From: Neofusicoccum parvum
Lineage: Eukaryota > Ascomycota > Dothideomycetes > Botryosphaeriales > Botryosphaeriaceae
NCBI GenBank assembly: GCA_020912385.1
Contig: CP087208.1
Span: 3,100,001-3,164,000, forward strand
Direction of reading: 5' to 3'
DNA length: 64,000 nucleotides
Every line of letters begins with the position of its first letter. Position 1 is the stretch's first letter. The notes under the pieces are model-generated. The model ran no database searches, was not told the origin of the DNA, and saw nothing but the letters and a program-made list of their open reading frames with translations. Below are positions 54,853 to 64,000 of the stretch, piece after piece. Made by a program: the position numbers and the translations under genes.

Positions 54853-56575
54853 TGCGGAGGTGTTGAGGTGAGGGTATCAAACGGGGACGAGGGCTGCTTG
54901 GGGTGGGTGGATGCGGACGTGGCTGGCGGACAGGAAGCTTGGTGGATGCACGAGGGGCGTCGGTGAAGCTGCGCACGACGGGCCGTTGCGGTCAGCGATA
55001 GAAGCTTAATCGAGTGAAGCCGGCGAGGTGAAGCTCACGCAGAGGTGCAGTCCGCGTCAAGGATGCGCTAGCGACGATGGATTCGGGGGGTTGGGCGGGT
55101 GCAGACGACCTGGCAGGGCCGACGCGACGGGAGCGCTGGGTATAAGTCGCGGCGACGCCGTGGAGCTCGCGAGCAGGGTATCCGGTGGTCTGACGAGGCC
55201 AGGTGCGTGGAGCTCGACGGTGGTCGGTGAGAGCGGATGCTGGGGCAGTCGCGATGGCGGCGAGGATGGGAGTCGGACGGTGTTGCAGAGGCGGCGTGGG
55301 GCGAGGCGGGCTCAAGAGCCAGCAGTGTGGGCTCGTGGACTTCGCGGTGGCGGCGAGAGCGGAGTCAGTCGTGTGTTAGAGCAATGAAGCAGGATGTCAG
55401 AGAGAGTCCTCTAACCCTGATGCGCGGGCTGGGGGTCAGGTTCACGTTCGGCTGTCAAGCTAGCACGGCCGCCGCCAATGGGCCGCTGTACCCAACCATT
55501 CAGCACCTACATCACTCCTGCGCTCCCATCGCGACGCGCCTGCGCCTAGCCACTGCTTTTCTGCCTGCGCGACTCACTCGCGAGGCGCCGCTAACACGGC
55601 CCCGCTGCCACTGCTGCCCAGCCCCAAGCCACCTGCCTGTCACACAAACCGGCTGTGCGCCTGCTGCTTGGCACTGCCGTATCAGTGCGCAGCCCATCTT
55701 CAAAACCCTTGCAGCGTCGCGCGAGGCAAGGCCGGGGCCACGCTCTGTTTCGACCTCCATCGCGTCCGTCACGGCGGACGTGGCCGCCGTCTGCTCCGCC
55801 CACGTGCTTGCAGATGCGCTGTCGCCCGGCCTCTGTTCCGTGGGAATGATTGACCTGCCTTGATTCAAGCCGAGCCCCGCCGCTGCCAGCGTCTACAGCG
55901 CCTTCACGTGTGGTTGCTCTTTATCGACGCAGCCCGAAATGAGCCCACGCGTCGGCAAGGATGGCCAATGGGTTTCAGTGCGTGCTATAGCATGGGCTGG
56001 GCACTATATGTACATCGCCCAGCGCGAGTCCCTCGCAAAGCGCAGCAAACACTTTCCGTTTGCCAAGAACAACTGCATTCGATTGCGTCTACACCACAAT
56101 TGTCCGTGATCCCGTGCTGGAAACACTGCCGATCGTCGCGCGCAGCAAGTATGCCCCTGCAACACCGCTGCGGCGCCCGGCCCAGCAGTCTCTGACAGCC
56201 CTCCACGAGGACTTGCGCACCCGCGGCCCGTACCGGAGTCGGAGATCTCTTCGTACCCCGGTGCTGCATCCTGAGGCTATGAAAGTCCCACCATCCCTCT
56301 GCTGCGTTTTGCGCGTCGGTAGCCCTGATCCTCAAACCGGTCGTCTTTTCTCGCTTGAGCGTCTTACGAGAATCCCCAGATGTCTGAAACTCTTCGAAAA
56401 CTATAGCGTCGGATCTTGTCTTCCCGCCGCCCCGGATCCATAGCGCGTTGGAAAAAGAGCCTTGGTAAAATTAGGGACATACGGACTATTTGTGCTCGCT
56501 ATGCCGACGACATGTCGGCGACGAGATCTCTGCCGCCCTCCTCTTTTGTGGGGAGGTCGCATTGCCGAAGATCCT
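54853..56575. other. Gene-free interval upstream of Rac
   Basis: 1.7 kb with no supportable gene. GC-rich overlapping frames at 55000-55870 lack domains. The Rac leader and promoter occupy the left part. Confidence 0.5.
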
Positions 56576-57927
56576 TCAATAGAATAGCACCTCTATCTTC
56601 TTTTCCGGTTGGCCGTAGCGGCTCTTGAGTTCTTCGCGTGCCAGGAGTTGAGCAAGTTCGACCTGGACTTCTTTCATATCCATAATGCCGCGCTTCTTGA
56701 CGTCAATATGCGAGGCATCGATCACAATCCTCTGGAGGCTTTCGGCAGATAGCGCTCCTGTCAAAGATTAGCCTTCCATTCTTGCAGTTGATATAAGCAA
56801 TCGCCTCGCATGATGTTACAAAAACAGTGGGGAGTCCAAGTATTCGCCTGGGCGAGACTTGTGGATTACTCGCCGGACTTTCGCATCCGAGTGAATGGTT
56901 CCACGCTTTCATGGGGGGTGCCCTCTTGTAGCAATCCTCCACGAATAGCATTGCGAGCTCAATTCGAACTTACCGTTGTCGAGTAGGTCGATGATCCTTT
57001 TGGGAGTGCCCACGCCAATGTTCATTCTCAATTTCTTGCAGGAATCAATTGCCTCTTGCAGCTTGATATGTTTTGCGAAGAGCTTTGCAACCTTGACGCC
57101 CTTATCCTCGAATTTCCGCAAGGGCCTGCCAATACATGAGACATCTGTCCAATCTGCCGAGAGCGGGAGACGTACCTGACGATGTCTGCGGCTCTTAGGC
57201 CGGCCATGGCAACGACCAGAGTATGTGGCCTACCTTTCTCCTTTGAAGCCTTTTTGAGGCTACTCTTGGAGAAGTTCATCAGGAAGGCAGGAAGATGATC
57301 CAGATCTCTTTGCTGTTCCCAGCTGCTGGTGTCCAGAATCGCTTTTTCTGAGAGTTTGTCAGCGAAAATCCTGCAAAAAATAATGTGGCGATTAAGCATG
57401 AGGAACAACACGAAGTGAAGCGCTTCATAGGTTCGTGATCAGTTCGTGAGATATTGCAACAAGTCTGCACATTGGAGCATTTGTCCGGATGCAACTGTGT
57501 AGTGAAGGAAATGCCAGAAACGGCCAGATGAACTCCGCAACTGCCCATGAAGTTGCGCGCGTGTTGCAATAATTTCCAAACCAACCTCGCGGAAATGGTG
57601 GATAGCACAAACGTAAAGCATACCTGGAACATAGCGGTCCTCCAACTCCACCATGCTGAGATCAGGCTCAAACCGCTTGGTCCTTTGCGCCATGTAGTCA
57701 GCCAGCAGCTTGCTGTCCATTCGGCCGATAGCCAGGTTGAGGCCAAGCTCCTCGCTCAAGTCTTCGTTGTCGACATTCTTCGGCTTTTTGGTTTTCAACT
57801 TCTTCGCCCGCTTGCTCAGCTTGGAGTCGTCTTCCCTCTTTCTCTTCCCGCCTGTTCCAGGCGACGGTGAGCGCGCGAAGTCAGGCTCTATGAGCGGCAC
57901 GCCAGCGCCATCTTCCGAGTCCGACAT
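56576..57927 (-). CDS. CMS1: Cms1-family ribosome biogenesis protein
   Basis: Nuclear/nucleolar protein of the Cms1/CMSS1 family, associated with the 90S pre-ribosome and early 18S rRNA processing; it has a DEAD-helicase-like fold without the catalytic motifs. The first exon (57927-57624) encodes an acidic N-terminus (MSDSEDGAGVPLIEPDFARS), a Lys-rich nuclear targeting stretch (KRKREDDSKLSKRAKKLKTK) and NLAIGRMDSKLLADYMAQRT, a family hallmark. After a ~270-bp intron the frame continues KAILDTSSWEQQRDLDHLPA, then HTLVVAMAGLRAADIVR, KVAKLFAKHIKLQEAI and NIGVGTPKRIIDLLDNG, ending RYGQPEKKIEVLFY. The exon boundaries in the middle are approximate. It is divergent from CENP-T with only 222 bp between start codons. 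Confidence 0.87.
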
Positions 57928-58149
57928 GGTGTGATCCTGAATTGTTGAACGTAAGCAGAAGATCTGTGGAAGAAGCCGTGGAGGTGCAAAAGAAAATGGG
58001 ACCGATGCGCTAAGATCCTTAGCGCAAAACGACGCGTCGCTACCCCGGATGCTCTGACGACGACGCGACTCATCCGCCGCTCTATCTCCGCGCCCATTCC
58101 ACAACCACAACGTCATTGCCAGCAGCACAGAGCTGCCAGCGCAGTCGCC
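57928..58149. promoter_or_regulatory. Short divergent promoter (CMS1 / CENP-T)
   Basis: 222 bp must serve both start codons. No TATA box is seen. The right part is C/A-rich, as in fungal leaders. Confidence 0.6.
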
Positions 58150-60206
58150 ATGGACGAACCCCCCTCCAAAAGACCGCGCACCACGCCCAACAAAGCCGAC
58201 GACAGCGAAACCGCAACCTTCGACGCCGCGCCCGACGAAACGACACCCCACACGAACGTACGCAGCGCTCAGCCCACCTGCCCAGCACCAGACTAACACG
58301 CGCTTCGCACAGCTACGCCAGCTCGCCAGCGCTCTCAACGCCCAACAACCCACCCGGACGCCCCAGCGCGCCGCCAGCGCCGGCCCCAGCCGCACGCCCG
58401 GCACCGCCGCCTCACAAACACGCACACCTCGAACCAACCTCCGCCAATTACCCGTCGCGCGAAGGGTAGGCCCGCCGACGACACCGCACGCGATCCGCGC
58501 GCTCCAGGCGCGCCGCGATGCGGCGCTGGCGGCGTCGGGCGGGCGTCGGAACCGGCGGCGCAGCGGCCTGACGCAGAGGGAGACGCCGCGGGACATCCTG
58601 CGCGCGCTGAGTCGGCGTGAGTGACAACCCCACACCATGCTGCGCGATGCGCAAGCGCGGAGCGGAACACTGATGTCTGCGTGCTTCTGGGAACAGGTCT
58701 GGCGCCGATAACGCAACCGATCGTGCCGTCGCCGAGCGTTCCAAACACTAGGCCGAGGGTGGGAAACGACGACTTCGACGATGGGCCCGACCTGCCTCGC
58801 CCGCGGCTTTCGATGCCGCTCCACGAGTATGACGATGATAGTTTTCACGAAGCGCCGCCGCGGCTGTCGCTCGCGCTAGAGGACGTGGACACGACGATGC
58901 ATTCGGTCGAGGGCGGACGGCGCGCCGTGAGCGAGGATCCGCGGCCACGGTTGTCTCTGGCGCGCTTGAGGCTAAGCGAAAGGTTTGGGGACGATATGGA
59001 TGTACTGAGCGAGGAAGGCGATGCCGAGGCGTATGATGGGACGGTTGGACCGCTGGTGTTCGACGGCGACGCTGAGGATATGCTGGACGAGGAGATCACG
59101 AACAGGTTTGGAGAGTAAGTCTCAAGCCGCTGCATTATTTGGATGGTGCTTAGAGCTGGAGGCTAATCCCACATGACAGCGATACAACACAGGAGCTCCG
59201 CGCTATGCTGGCATCGCGGCGCCGCTCTCGCGCAAGCGACATCAACCTCCCAGCTGGTGCCGACCTAGACGATGAACCAACATTTCGATTCACAATGCCT
59301 CAGCGTTCTCGCGATCCATCCATTCTACTTCCCCAGCTTGACGATGAGGAAGACGAAGACGCTGAAGGCGAGGACGAGGACGAAGGCGCGGTAGTCGCAG
59401 CAGACGAGCCCGCGGATGCCGTTCTCGGCGTCGACGGAGAGGAAGCAGATTACGAGACCGACCCAGACGCCGATCTCGACCAGGAGATGGAAGTTGAGGA
59501 AGACGAACAGGTATCAGCACCGCATCTTCGCCAATCCTCCATCCGTCGCTCCCTGTCACCTGCGGCCAACCCCAAAAAACAAAGTCAAGCCCGCCGCAAG
59601 TCCCTCCAGATCTCCCGGTACGGTACGGCGTACCCTTCTCTCCCATCCAGTGTCGTCAAACGGTTGGCGACCAGCTTCGCGCGCCTACACAGTGGGCCGG
59701 CAACGAAGCTAGGCAAGGACACGCTCGATGCCATTTCGCAGGCTTCAGACTGGTTCTTTGAGCAAGTGGGCGAGGACCTGGCTAGCTATGCTGAGCACGC
59801 GGGACGCAAGACGATTGAGGACGCAGACGTTGTTGCTTTAATGAGTAGGTATGTCGCCATCATTTTCTTATACTCTCTAGATTCGGTTTTTTGTACGATG
59901 TGCTATGGTACAGTATGGGTACAAGTTTTGTGGCAGTGGATTAGCTATCGCCGCCAGCCTGCCAGTTTGCATATTCTTCATGCAATGAAGACGTAAGACG
60001 TCCTTCGCTAACAGGATTTCCCCGGATGCAGACAACGTCAGATCAGCGCGTCAACAACCCCCTTCTCCCTCGCGCAGAAATATCTGCCTCGCGAGCTCCT
60101 GCAAGAAATCCGCATGCCGCGGGCGGCACCAAAGTCCAAGCGCTCCACCGCTCGGAAGCGGAGTAGGATGGAGATGGAGACGATTGAGGAAGAAGCAGAG
60201 GAGTAA
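58150..60206 (+). CDS. Inner kinetochore protein CENP-T (Cnn1/Cnp20)
   Basis: Histone-fold protein of the constitutive centromere network that links centromeric DNA to the Ndc80 complex. The first exons are 58150-58257 and 58313 to about 58620. Later exons start near 58697, 59180 and 60032; the stop is TAA at 60204-60206. The N-terminus is basic and Arg/Pro/Thr-rich, with QRETPRDILRALSRR (about residue 125), resembling the TPR-containing Ndc80-binding motif of CENP-T proteins. A long acidic disordered middle follows (DEEDEDAEGEDEDEG). The C-terminal histone fold is diagnostic: YPSLPSSVVKRLATSFARL, then KLGKDTLDAISQASDWFFEQ, VGEDLASYAEHAGRKTIEDA and DVVALMSRQRQ. The CENP-T-specific extension LAQKYLPRELLQEIRMP follows. 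The gene is divergent from CMS1 and convergent with SURF1 (76 bp). Confidence 0.9.
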
Positions 60207-60281
60207 GTGGGAGGGGGTGGAATGTCATGTGCAGCTGAACGGAGGAGAGATCTGTGCGCCGTTTTTGGGCAGCTCTTGCGC

Positions 60282-61586
60282 TTACCACTCCCTGCTCTGC
60301 CTGACACGGCGCGCAACACCGCCGGCGGGCTTCTTGATGACCATCCAAAGCATGACGGATGTTGCGGCTGAGAGTGCGTACCTGTAAGGCGTTAGTTTCT
60401 CTGCAATTTTGCTTGTAGTCCGCGACGATACCCTTGGGAGGGATGTACAATGAAAAGGCCATGTTGTGGGATGAAAGAAACTTGATACGTACCAGGTGAA
60501 GATATATTGCGTGTGATTGTTACGAAGGTTGACCTCCGGGGCGCGTCCGCAGGGGATGCCTTTGTCCGCACGCGTCATAGATTCAATAAGATCCGGCTCT
60601 GTTCATCGAAGCATCGCGTCAGCTCCGACAATCCCAAATACCCCCCACCAGTGTTCAGAGTCCAGAGAACATACTCATCGTCTCCTCCATCCACACCGGC
60701 TGCGTCCCCGCCCACGCCGCCATCTCCTCCACATCCGGAAAGTACCACACGCCCCTCCCCGGCTGGTTATCCGGCGTGAAGGTATTCTTCTTCCACGGCA
60801 AGCGCAGCAAGCCCTGCACCGTCACCTCGCCGCGCGGCAGCGCCTCGGGCGCGCGATCCTTCTGAGCCTTCTTCGCCTTCGGGATCCAGCCCCTGTTCAC
60901 CAGGATCGAGGTGCTGCCCCCGCCGCCGCGGCCGTCGCTGTCGTCGGTGCGCTCCAGCGGCGTGATGACCAGGTACCCGTCGTCGCCGTCGTTGAGCCGC
61001 GGGCCCACCAGCATCTCCTTGCGGTGGTTCAGCACGCCCGTCGCGTACACGCGGCGGTAGTCGAAGTCGGCCACGGCGGCCGGGTCGATGCGCGGCGGGA
61101 GGGGCAGCGGCGGTTGGACCAGCCGGTCCTCGAGGCGAGCGATCAGGTCGGTCTTCCAGCCCAGGCGCTGGACTTGCCACGTCCCGAGGGCGAAGGCCGT
61201 GATGGGGATGAGTGCTGTGGCGTTTTCGCGTCATGTCAGCTCTGTGCGGGCGCCATTGAGCTCGTGCGATTTGGGGACGGAGGGTGGTTGGGGAATCGTG
61301 TACCCAGAATGATGAGGCCGGGCCCGTGTCTCCGCCCGGTCTTGACCAGCTGCGCCGGCTGGTCGACAATGGAGCTGAAGGTCGGGTCGTCGCCGGGCTG
61401 CGGGCCGGGCTGCGTGCTCTGGAAGCGGCACTGGAACTGCTGTGGCAGCTGTCTCCGCGGCGGCCGCTGCGCCGCGCATTGCGGGCAGCGCCATTGCAGT
61501 CGCCGGGCGGTCGTTTGGGAGAGGTTGCGGAGGCCGGGGCCCGCCGACCGCAGGAATTGGCGCGGCACGAGGGACGGCGCGCTCAT
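60282..61586 (-). CDS. SHY1: SURF1-family cytochrome c oxidase assembly protein
   Basis: Mitochondrial inner-membrane protein needed for maturation of Cox1 and assembly of complex IV. The N-terminus is a basic, Gln/Arg-rich presequence (MSAPSLVPRQFLRSAGPGLR ...). A first membrane segment (GLIILGTLIPITAFALGTWQ) leads into the SURF1 signature GTWQVQRLGWKTDLIARLEDR. The intermembrane domain shows DFDYRRVYATGVLNHRKEML, GPRLNDGDDGYLVITPL, ILVNRGWIP, LPWKKNTFTPDNQPGRGVWY, and after an intron PEVNLRNNHTQYIFTW. The second membrane segment with the tail YALSAATSVMLWMVIKKP ends at the TAA 60284-60282. At least three introns are evident. The Gly-rich insert (DGRGGGGSTS) is a local peculiarity. It is convergent with CENP-T and head to head with the Vma22-like gene. 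Confidence 0.92.
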
Positions 61587-61781
61587 TGTAGGCGGTGGTG
61601 CGGCGGTTGGGTGGTGCGGAGGTGGACGGAAGATGTGCTTGGAGCTGCTTTTCCCGAGGCGTGATCTCCACGCCGTAGGGCTGAGTATTGCCTTAGCGCA
61701 GAAACGTCATGGTCCCTTGGTCCCTGCTGCTGTCTTTCCCCGCCGACAGAGGTGCTCAGAGCTTCATCCAATCCCTCGAAG
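61587..61781. promoter_or_regulatory. Very short divergent promoter (SURF1 / Vma22-like)
   Basis: 195 bp separate the two start codons. Two organelle-assembly factors, for complex IV and the V-ATPase, share this intergenic space. Confidence 0.6.
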
Positions 61782-62647
61782 ATGACTGAGGTGGCACCCA
61801 TCCCCCCGCCGACAGCAGAGATCGACGAGAAGGTTTCCTCCAGCACCTCTCGGGAAACCCTTGTCTCCACGCTCGATGAGCTACTGAAGCGCTACTTGCT
61901 CCTCCTTGACCAGTACACTCAGGCACGCCAGCAGCTGTCGTCCGACCTCTCCTCCGTACGGCCCCTCCCCGAGAACAGACCTGCCAGGCCAGTTGCTGAT
62001 CTCACACCCAACAGGGCTACATCTCCCTCGCGCAAGCAAACTTCAATGCCTCGAACCGCGTCCGCTATGGCCAGGATTTCTACGACGAGCGCATGCAAGC
62101 GCTGAGGCGTGTGTAAGAGCGCCCCGCCGCTTACCTCCGCGCGCACCAGCACAGCACACTGACACCCCGAACCCACAGAACCATCGAAGAAGAAAACTCC
62201 AAACTCACCCGGACCCTCCGCCTCGCGGACCCCCCAACCGAGCCCGCCGACGCCGACACGCCCGCAGACGGCAGCGCAGACGAGCCCGGCAAATCGCCCA
62301 GCGACCCAACCGACCCCGTCTCCGCCTCCGTCGCGAAGCTCGACCTCAACGACGAGCTCGACAACGACGGACCCGAGGACGACAGCAGCGCCAGCGTGGA
62401 GAAGGACGGCAACAAGACGGCGGAAGCGCCCAAGACCCCGGCTGCGGACGGCAGAGGGCCTCGGCCGGACGACCCGATCCGCTGGTTCGGCATCCTCGTG
62501 CCGCCGGCGCTGCGCTGCGCGCAGAGCAGCTTCGTGCGAGCGGTCGAGGGGCCGGTGCCGAGGATCGTGGGTCTGGCGGCGGAGCTGCGGGAGCTGGAGA
62601 TTGAGGTTGGGAGGGCGAGGAAGGCGATTAGGAAAAGTTCGGGATGA
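61782..62647 (+). CDS. V-ATPase assembly factor, Vma22/CCDC115-like
   Basis: Coiled-coil protein of the Vma22/CCDC115 family, which helps assemble the V0 sector of the vacuolar H+-ATPase at the ER. Three exons (61782-61955, 62015-62112, 62179-62647) total 247 codons in phase, giving 246 residues. The first helical part reads LDELLKRYLLLLDQYTQARQ and continues across the intron into GYISLAQANFNASNRVRYGQ, then DFYDERMQALRRVTIEEENS. A long acidic Asp/Ala-rich linker follows (residues 100-185). The conserved C-terminus is DDPIRWFGILVPPALRCAQS with SFVRAVEGPVPRIVGLAAEL. The (D/P)-x-(L/I)-x-WFGIL motif followed by a helix is the family mark. I chose ATG 61782 over upstream non-ATG codons. It is divergent from SURF1. 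Confidence 0.82.
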
Positions 62648-63663
62648 GGCCGTTTGGGAGGGGAACGTGTATGAGGCTTGCGCTGAGAAGCTGAGACGGA
62701 GGGACGGCAGCAGTGCACTAGAGTGATCCAGTGGAGATTCCACGTTCTCTTCAGAAGGGCTCGAGATCTATTGATTGCCCATGGTGCGAGGTTGAGCGAG
62801 GAATGGCCTGCGGTGAATGGCATGTCCCAAGAAGAGCGGAGCAGGGTTAGCAAAACAGAGGACGATGCGAGCAAACAGGATTTGGGAAAAGAAGTTACTC
62901 TCCCTACTTCGATGTAATTGTGCCTGATTACGTCTTGCCTCACAGAATTGCATGCCGGTTCTGCTACATCGGTCAAAAATACCAACAACAACCCTTGTAT
63001 ACGGTGCATTCTCAACTAAGCAAACTCTTCGGACGTTCTGCTGCACTACCGAGTAGCATGGTATGACCTATTTTGCTGCTGAGAACCCATTATCTGTATC
63101 CTGAACAGAAATGCAACGGTTGGTGTCGGTAAAGCACCAAAGTCTGGGAAAGATCGTGTCCATATACACAGTGTTCAGATAGCTGCTCATCATGAGGCTA
63201 CTAAATCTTGATTCGGAGATTCGAAGCTGTATGAAGGCACCGATATTTCTAGAACCTTGTTCCTCCGAGTATGCCTCACACGAGCACGGTGGTGCTTTCT
63301 CTCGCCCACAGAACGAGGTTGACGAGTTTGAAACCAGCTTAATTTGTGTAACAGCGGCATCTCAACAATGAAAACCCCACCATAAAGCTTCAAAAAACGG
63401 CAGGCCTACTGAACAGGCACTTCTATGGGAAGTTTGTCCCGCATTCGAGCTGGCATGATTCTATTTAGATCAAGGACGGCGTAGTCAGTCAGGAAGTTCA
63501 CCAAGGAAAAAATGTTCGAGGAGGTGCTAGAGAAAGTCACCAGACTACTGCATAACAGTGAAGGGGCAAGAGGGAGAAAAAAGCAAAACTGTAGGCGCCC
63601 GACTTTCTTTGGAAGCGGCTTGCTACAGAAACCTAACCTCATCTTTCAGGGGGGCGGTTTTTT
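62648..63663. other. Gene-free right-hand interval
   Basis: 1 kb of roughly 48% GC sequence without a recognisable frame. It contains the 3' end of the Vma22-like transcript. Confidence 0.55.
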
Positions 63664-63834
63664 GTGGACTTGGGTTGTTTGTAGGGTTAGGTTGTTTGTG
63701 GACTTGGGTTGTTTGTAGGGTTAGGTTGTTTGTGGACTTGGGTTGTTTGTAGAGTTGAGTTGTTTGTGGATTTGGAGTTGTTTGTAGAAATGTTGCTTGT
63801 GGAAATGTTGTTTGTGGAATAGTTGTTGTTCTGG
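63664..63834. repeat. 34-bp G/T-rich minisatellite with telomere-like hexamer
   Basis: Units of 34 bp begin at 63664, 63698 and 63732 with GTGGACTTGGGTTGTTTGTA. The first two are perfect and the third has three changes. A shorter diverged unit starts at 63766, followed by G/T-rich half-units to about 63834. The first two units contain GGGTTAGG, which includes the vertebrate/fungal telomere hexamer. It is strongly strand-asymmetric (almost no C on the plus strand). Confidence 0.9.
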
Positions 63835-64000
63835 TTGTTCGTGCCGAATCGGGATAATCTCAGATCAAGGTTAGCAAGCTCTTCTTAGTCAATCTCTAGT
63901 ACTTACCATACAGCTATAACGCCGCATCTCCATGCTCCCCCGAATGCAAGCTCCCTAGCACCCGAGGGCGATAAGAGGGAACCAGAGTTTTGACTTCATA
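63835..64000. other. Right window edge with a splice-like 7-nt segment
   Basis: On the minus strand a TTATAG acceptor, the 7-nt segment 63913-63907 and a GTAAGT donor follow one another directly. If real, it would be a micro-exon of a gene entering from the right. Nothing more can be said inside the window. Confidence 0.2.

Noticed and set aside
57439..58848. A 469-codon minus-strand frame joining CMS1 exon 1 with upstream sequence
   Set aside because: It runs backwards through the CENP-T gene; only the part from 57927 down is CMS1.
60517..61785. A 422-codon plus-strand open frame
   Set aside because: Antisense to SURF1, whose protein is well conserved; shadow of a GC-rich coding strand.

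Overview
The window is nuclear DNA of a filamentous ascomycete. Genes on both strands carry many short introns (about 45-130 bp) with GTAAGT-like donors, CTAAC/CTGAC branch sites and CAG/TAG acceptors. The conserved proteins are of fungal type (fungal Rac, Yap-type bZIP, fungal CENP-T, Asterix, UBX/UBXN4-like), and gene-rich parts are GC-rich. A Dothideomycete-like member of the Pezizomycotina is my best guess, but that is inference.

Layout. 0.2-9.3 kb: gamma-COP (SEC21) and a phosducin-like protein head to head, then a Yap-type bZIP factor isolated in long gene-free flanks. 13.6-16.7 kb: two dead metabolic genes on the plus strand, a multiply frameshifted FAD-linked sugar-lactone-oxidase-like gene and a PhzF-like relic. 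17.3-25.4 kb: MED12/SRB8, Asterix (PAT complex) and eIF1. 26.9-28.7 kb: a membrane-anchored histidine acid phosphatase. 29-40 kb: an accessory island with a degenerate ~150-bp tandem repeat (30.1-31.1 kb), a candidate minus-strand gene built of very short exons (32.9-35.2 kb), a divergent 89-residue orphan gene (35.5 kb) and the wreck of a NACHT/STAND (NLR-like) gene (38.3-39.5 kb). 40.1-41.9 kb: an MFS sugar transporter. 42-46.8 kb: nothing recognised. 46.9-47.9 kb: homocysteine S-methyltransferase, then an AT-rich gap. 50.6-62.6 kb: a housekeeping block of UBX protein, Rac GTPase, CMS1, CENP-T, SURF1/SHY1 and a Vma22/CCDC115-like V-ATPase assembly factor. The right end carries a 34-bp minisatellite.

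The conserved genes cover secretion and ER biology (COPI, Asterix, UBX, Rac), gene expression (MED12, eIF1, CMS1, bZIP), chromosome segregation (CENP-T) and organelle assembly (SURF1, Vma22). Several are in head-to-head pairs with short shared promoters. The most original material is the 29-40 kb island. There I could thread an open frame through seven consecutive exon-like segments of 94, 95, 7, 45, 39, 38 and 25 nt, each with canonical splice sites and compatible phase, to a stop codon. It resembles the micro-exon genes known from other eukaryotes and sits beside a decayed NLR and an orphan gene. All exon boundaries were inferred by eye from sequence signals.
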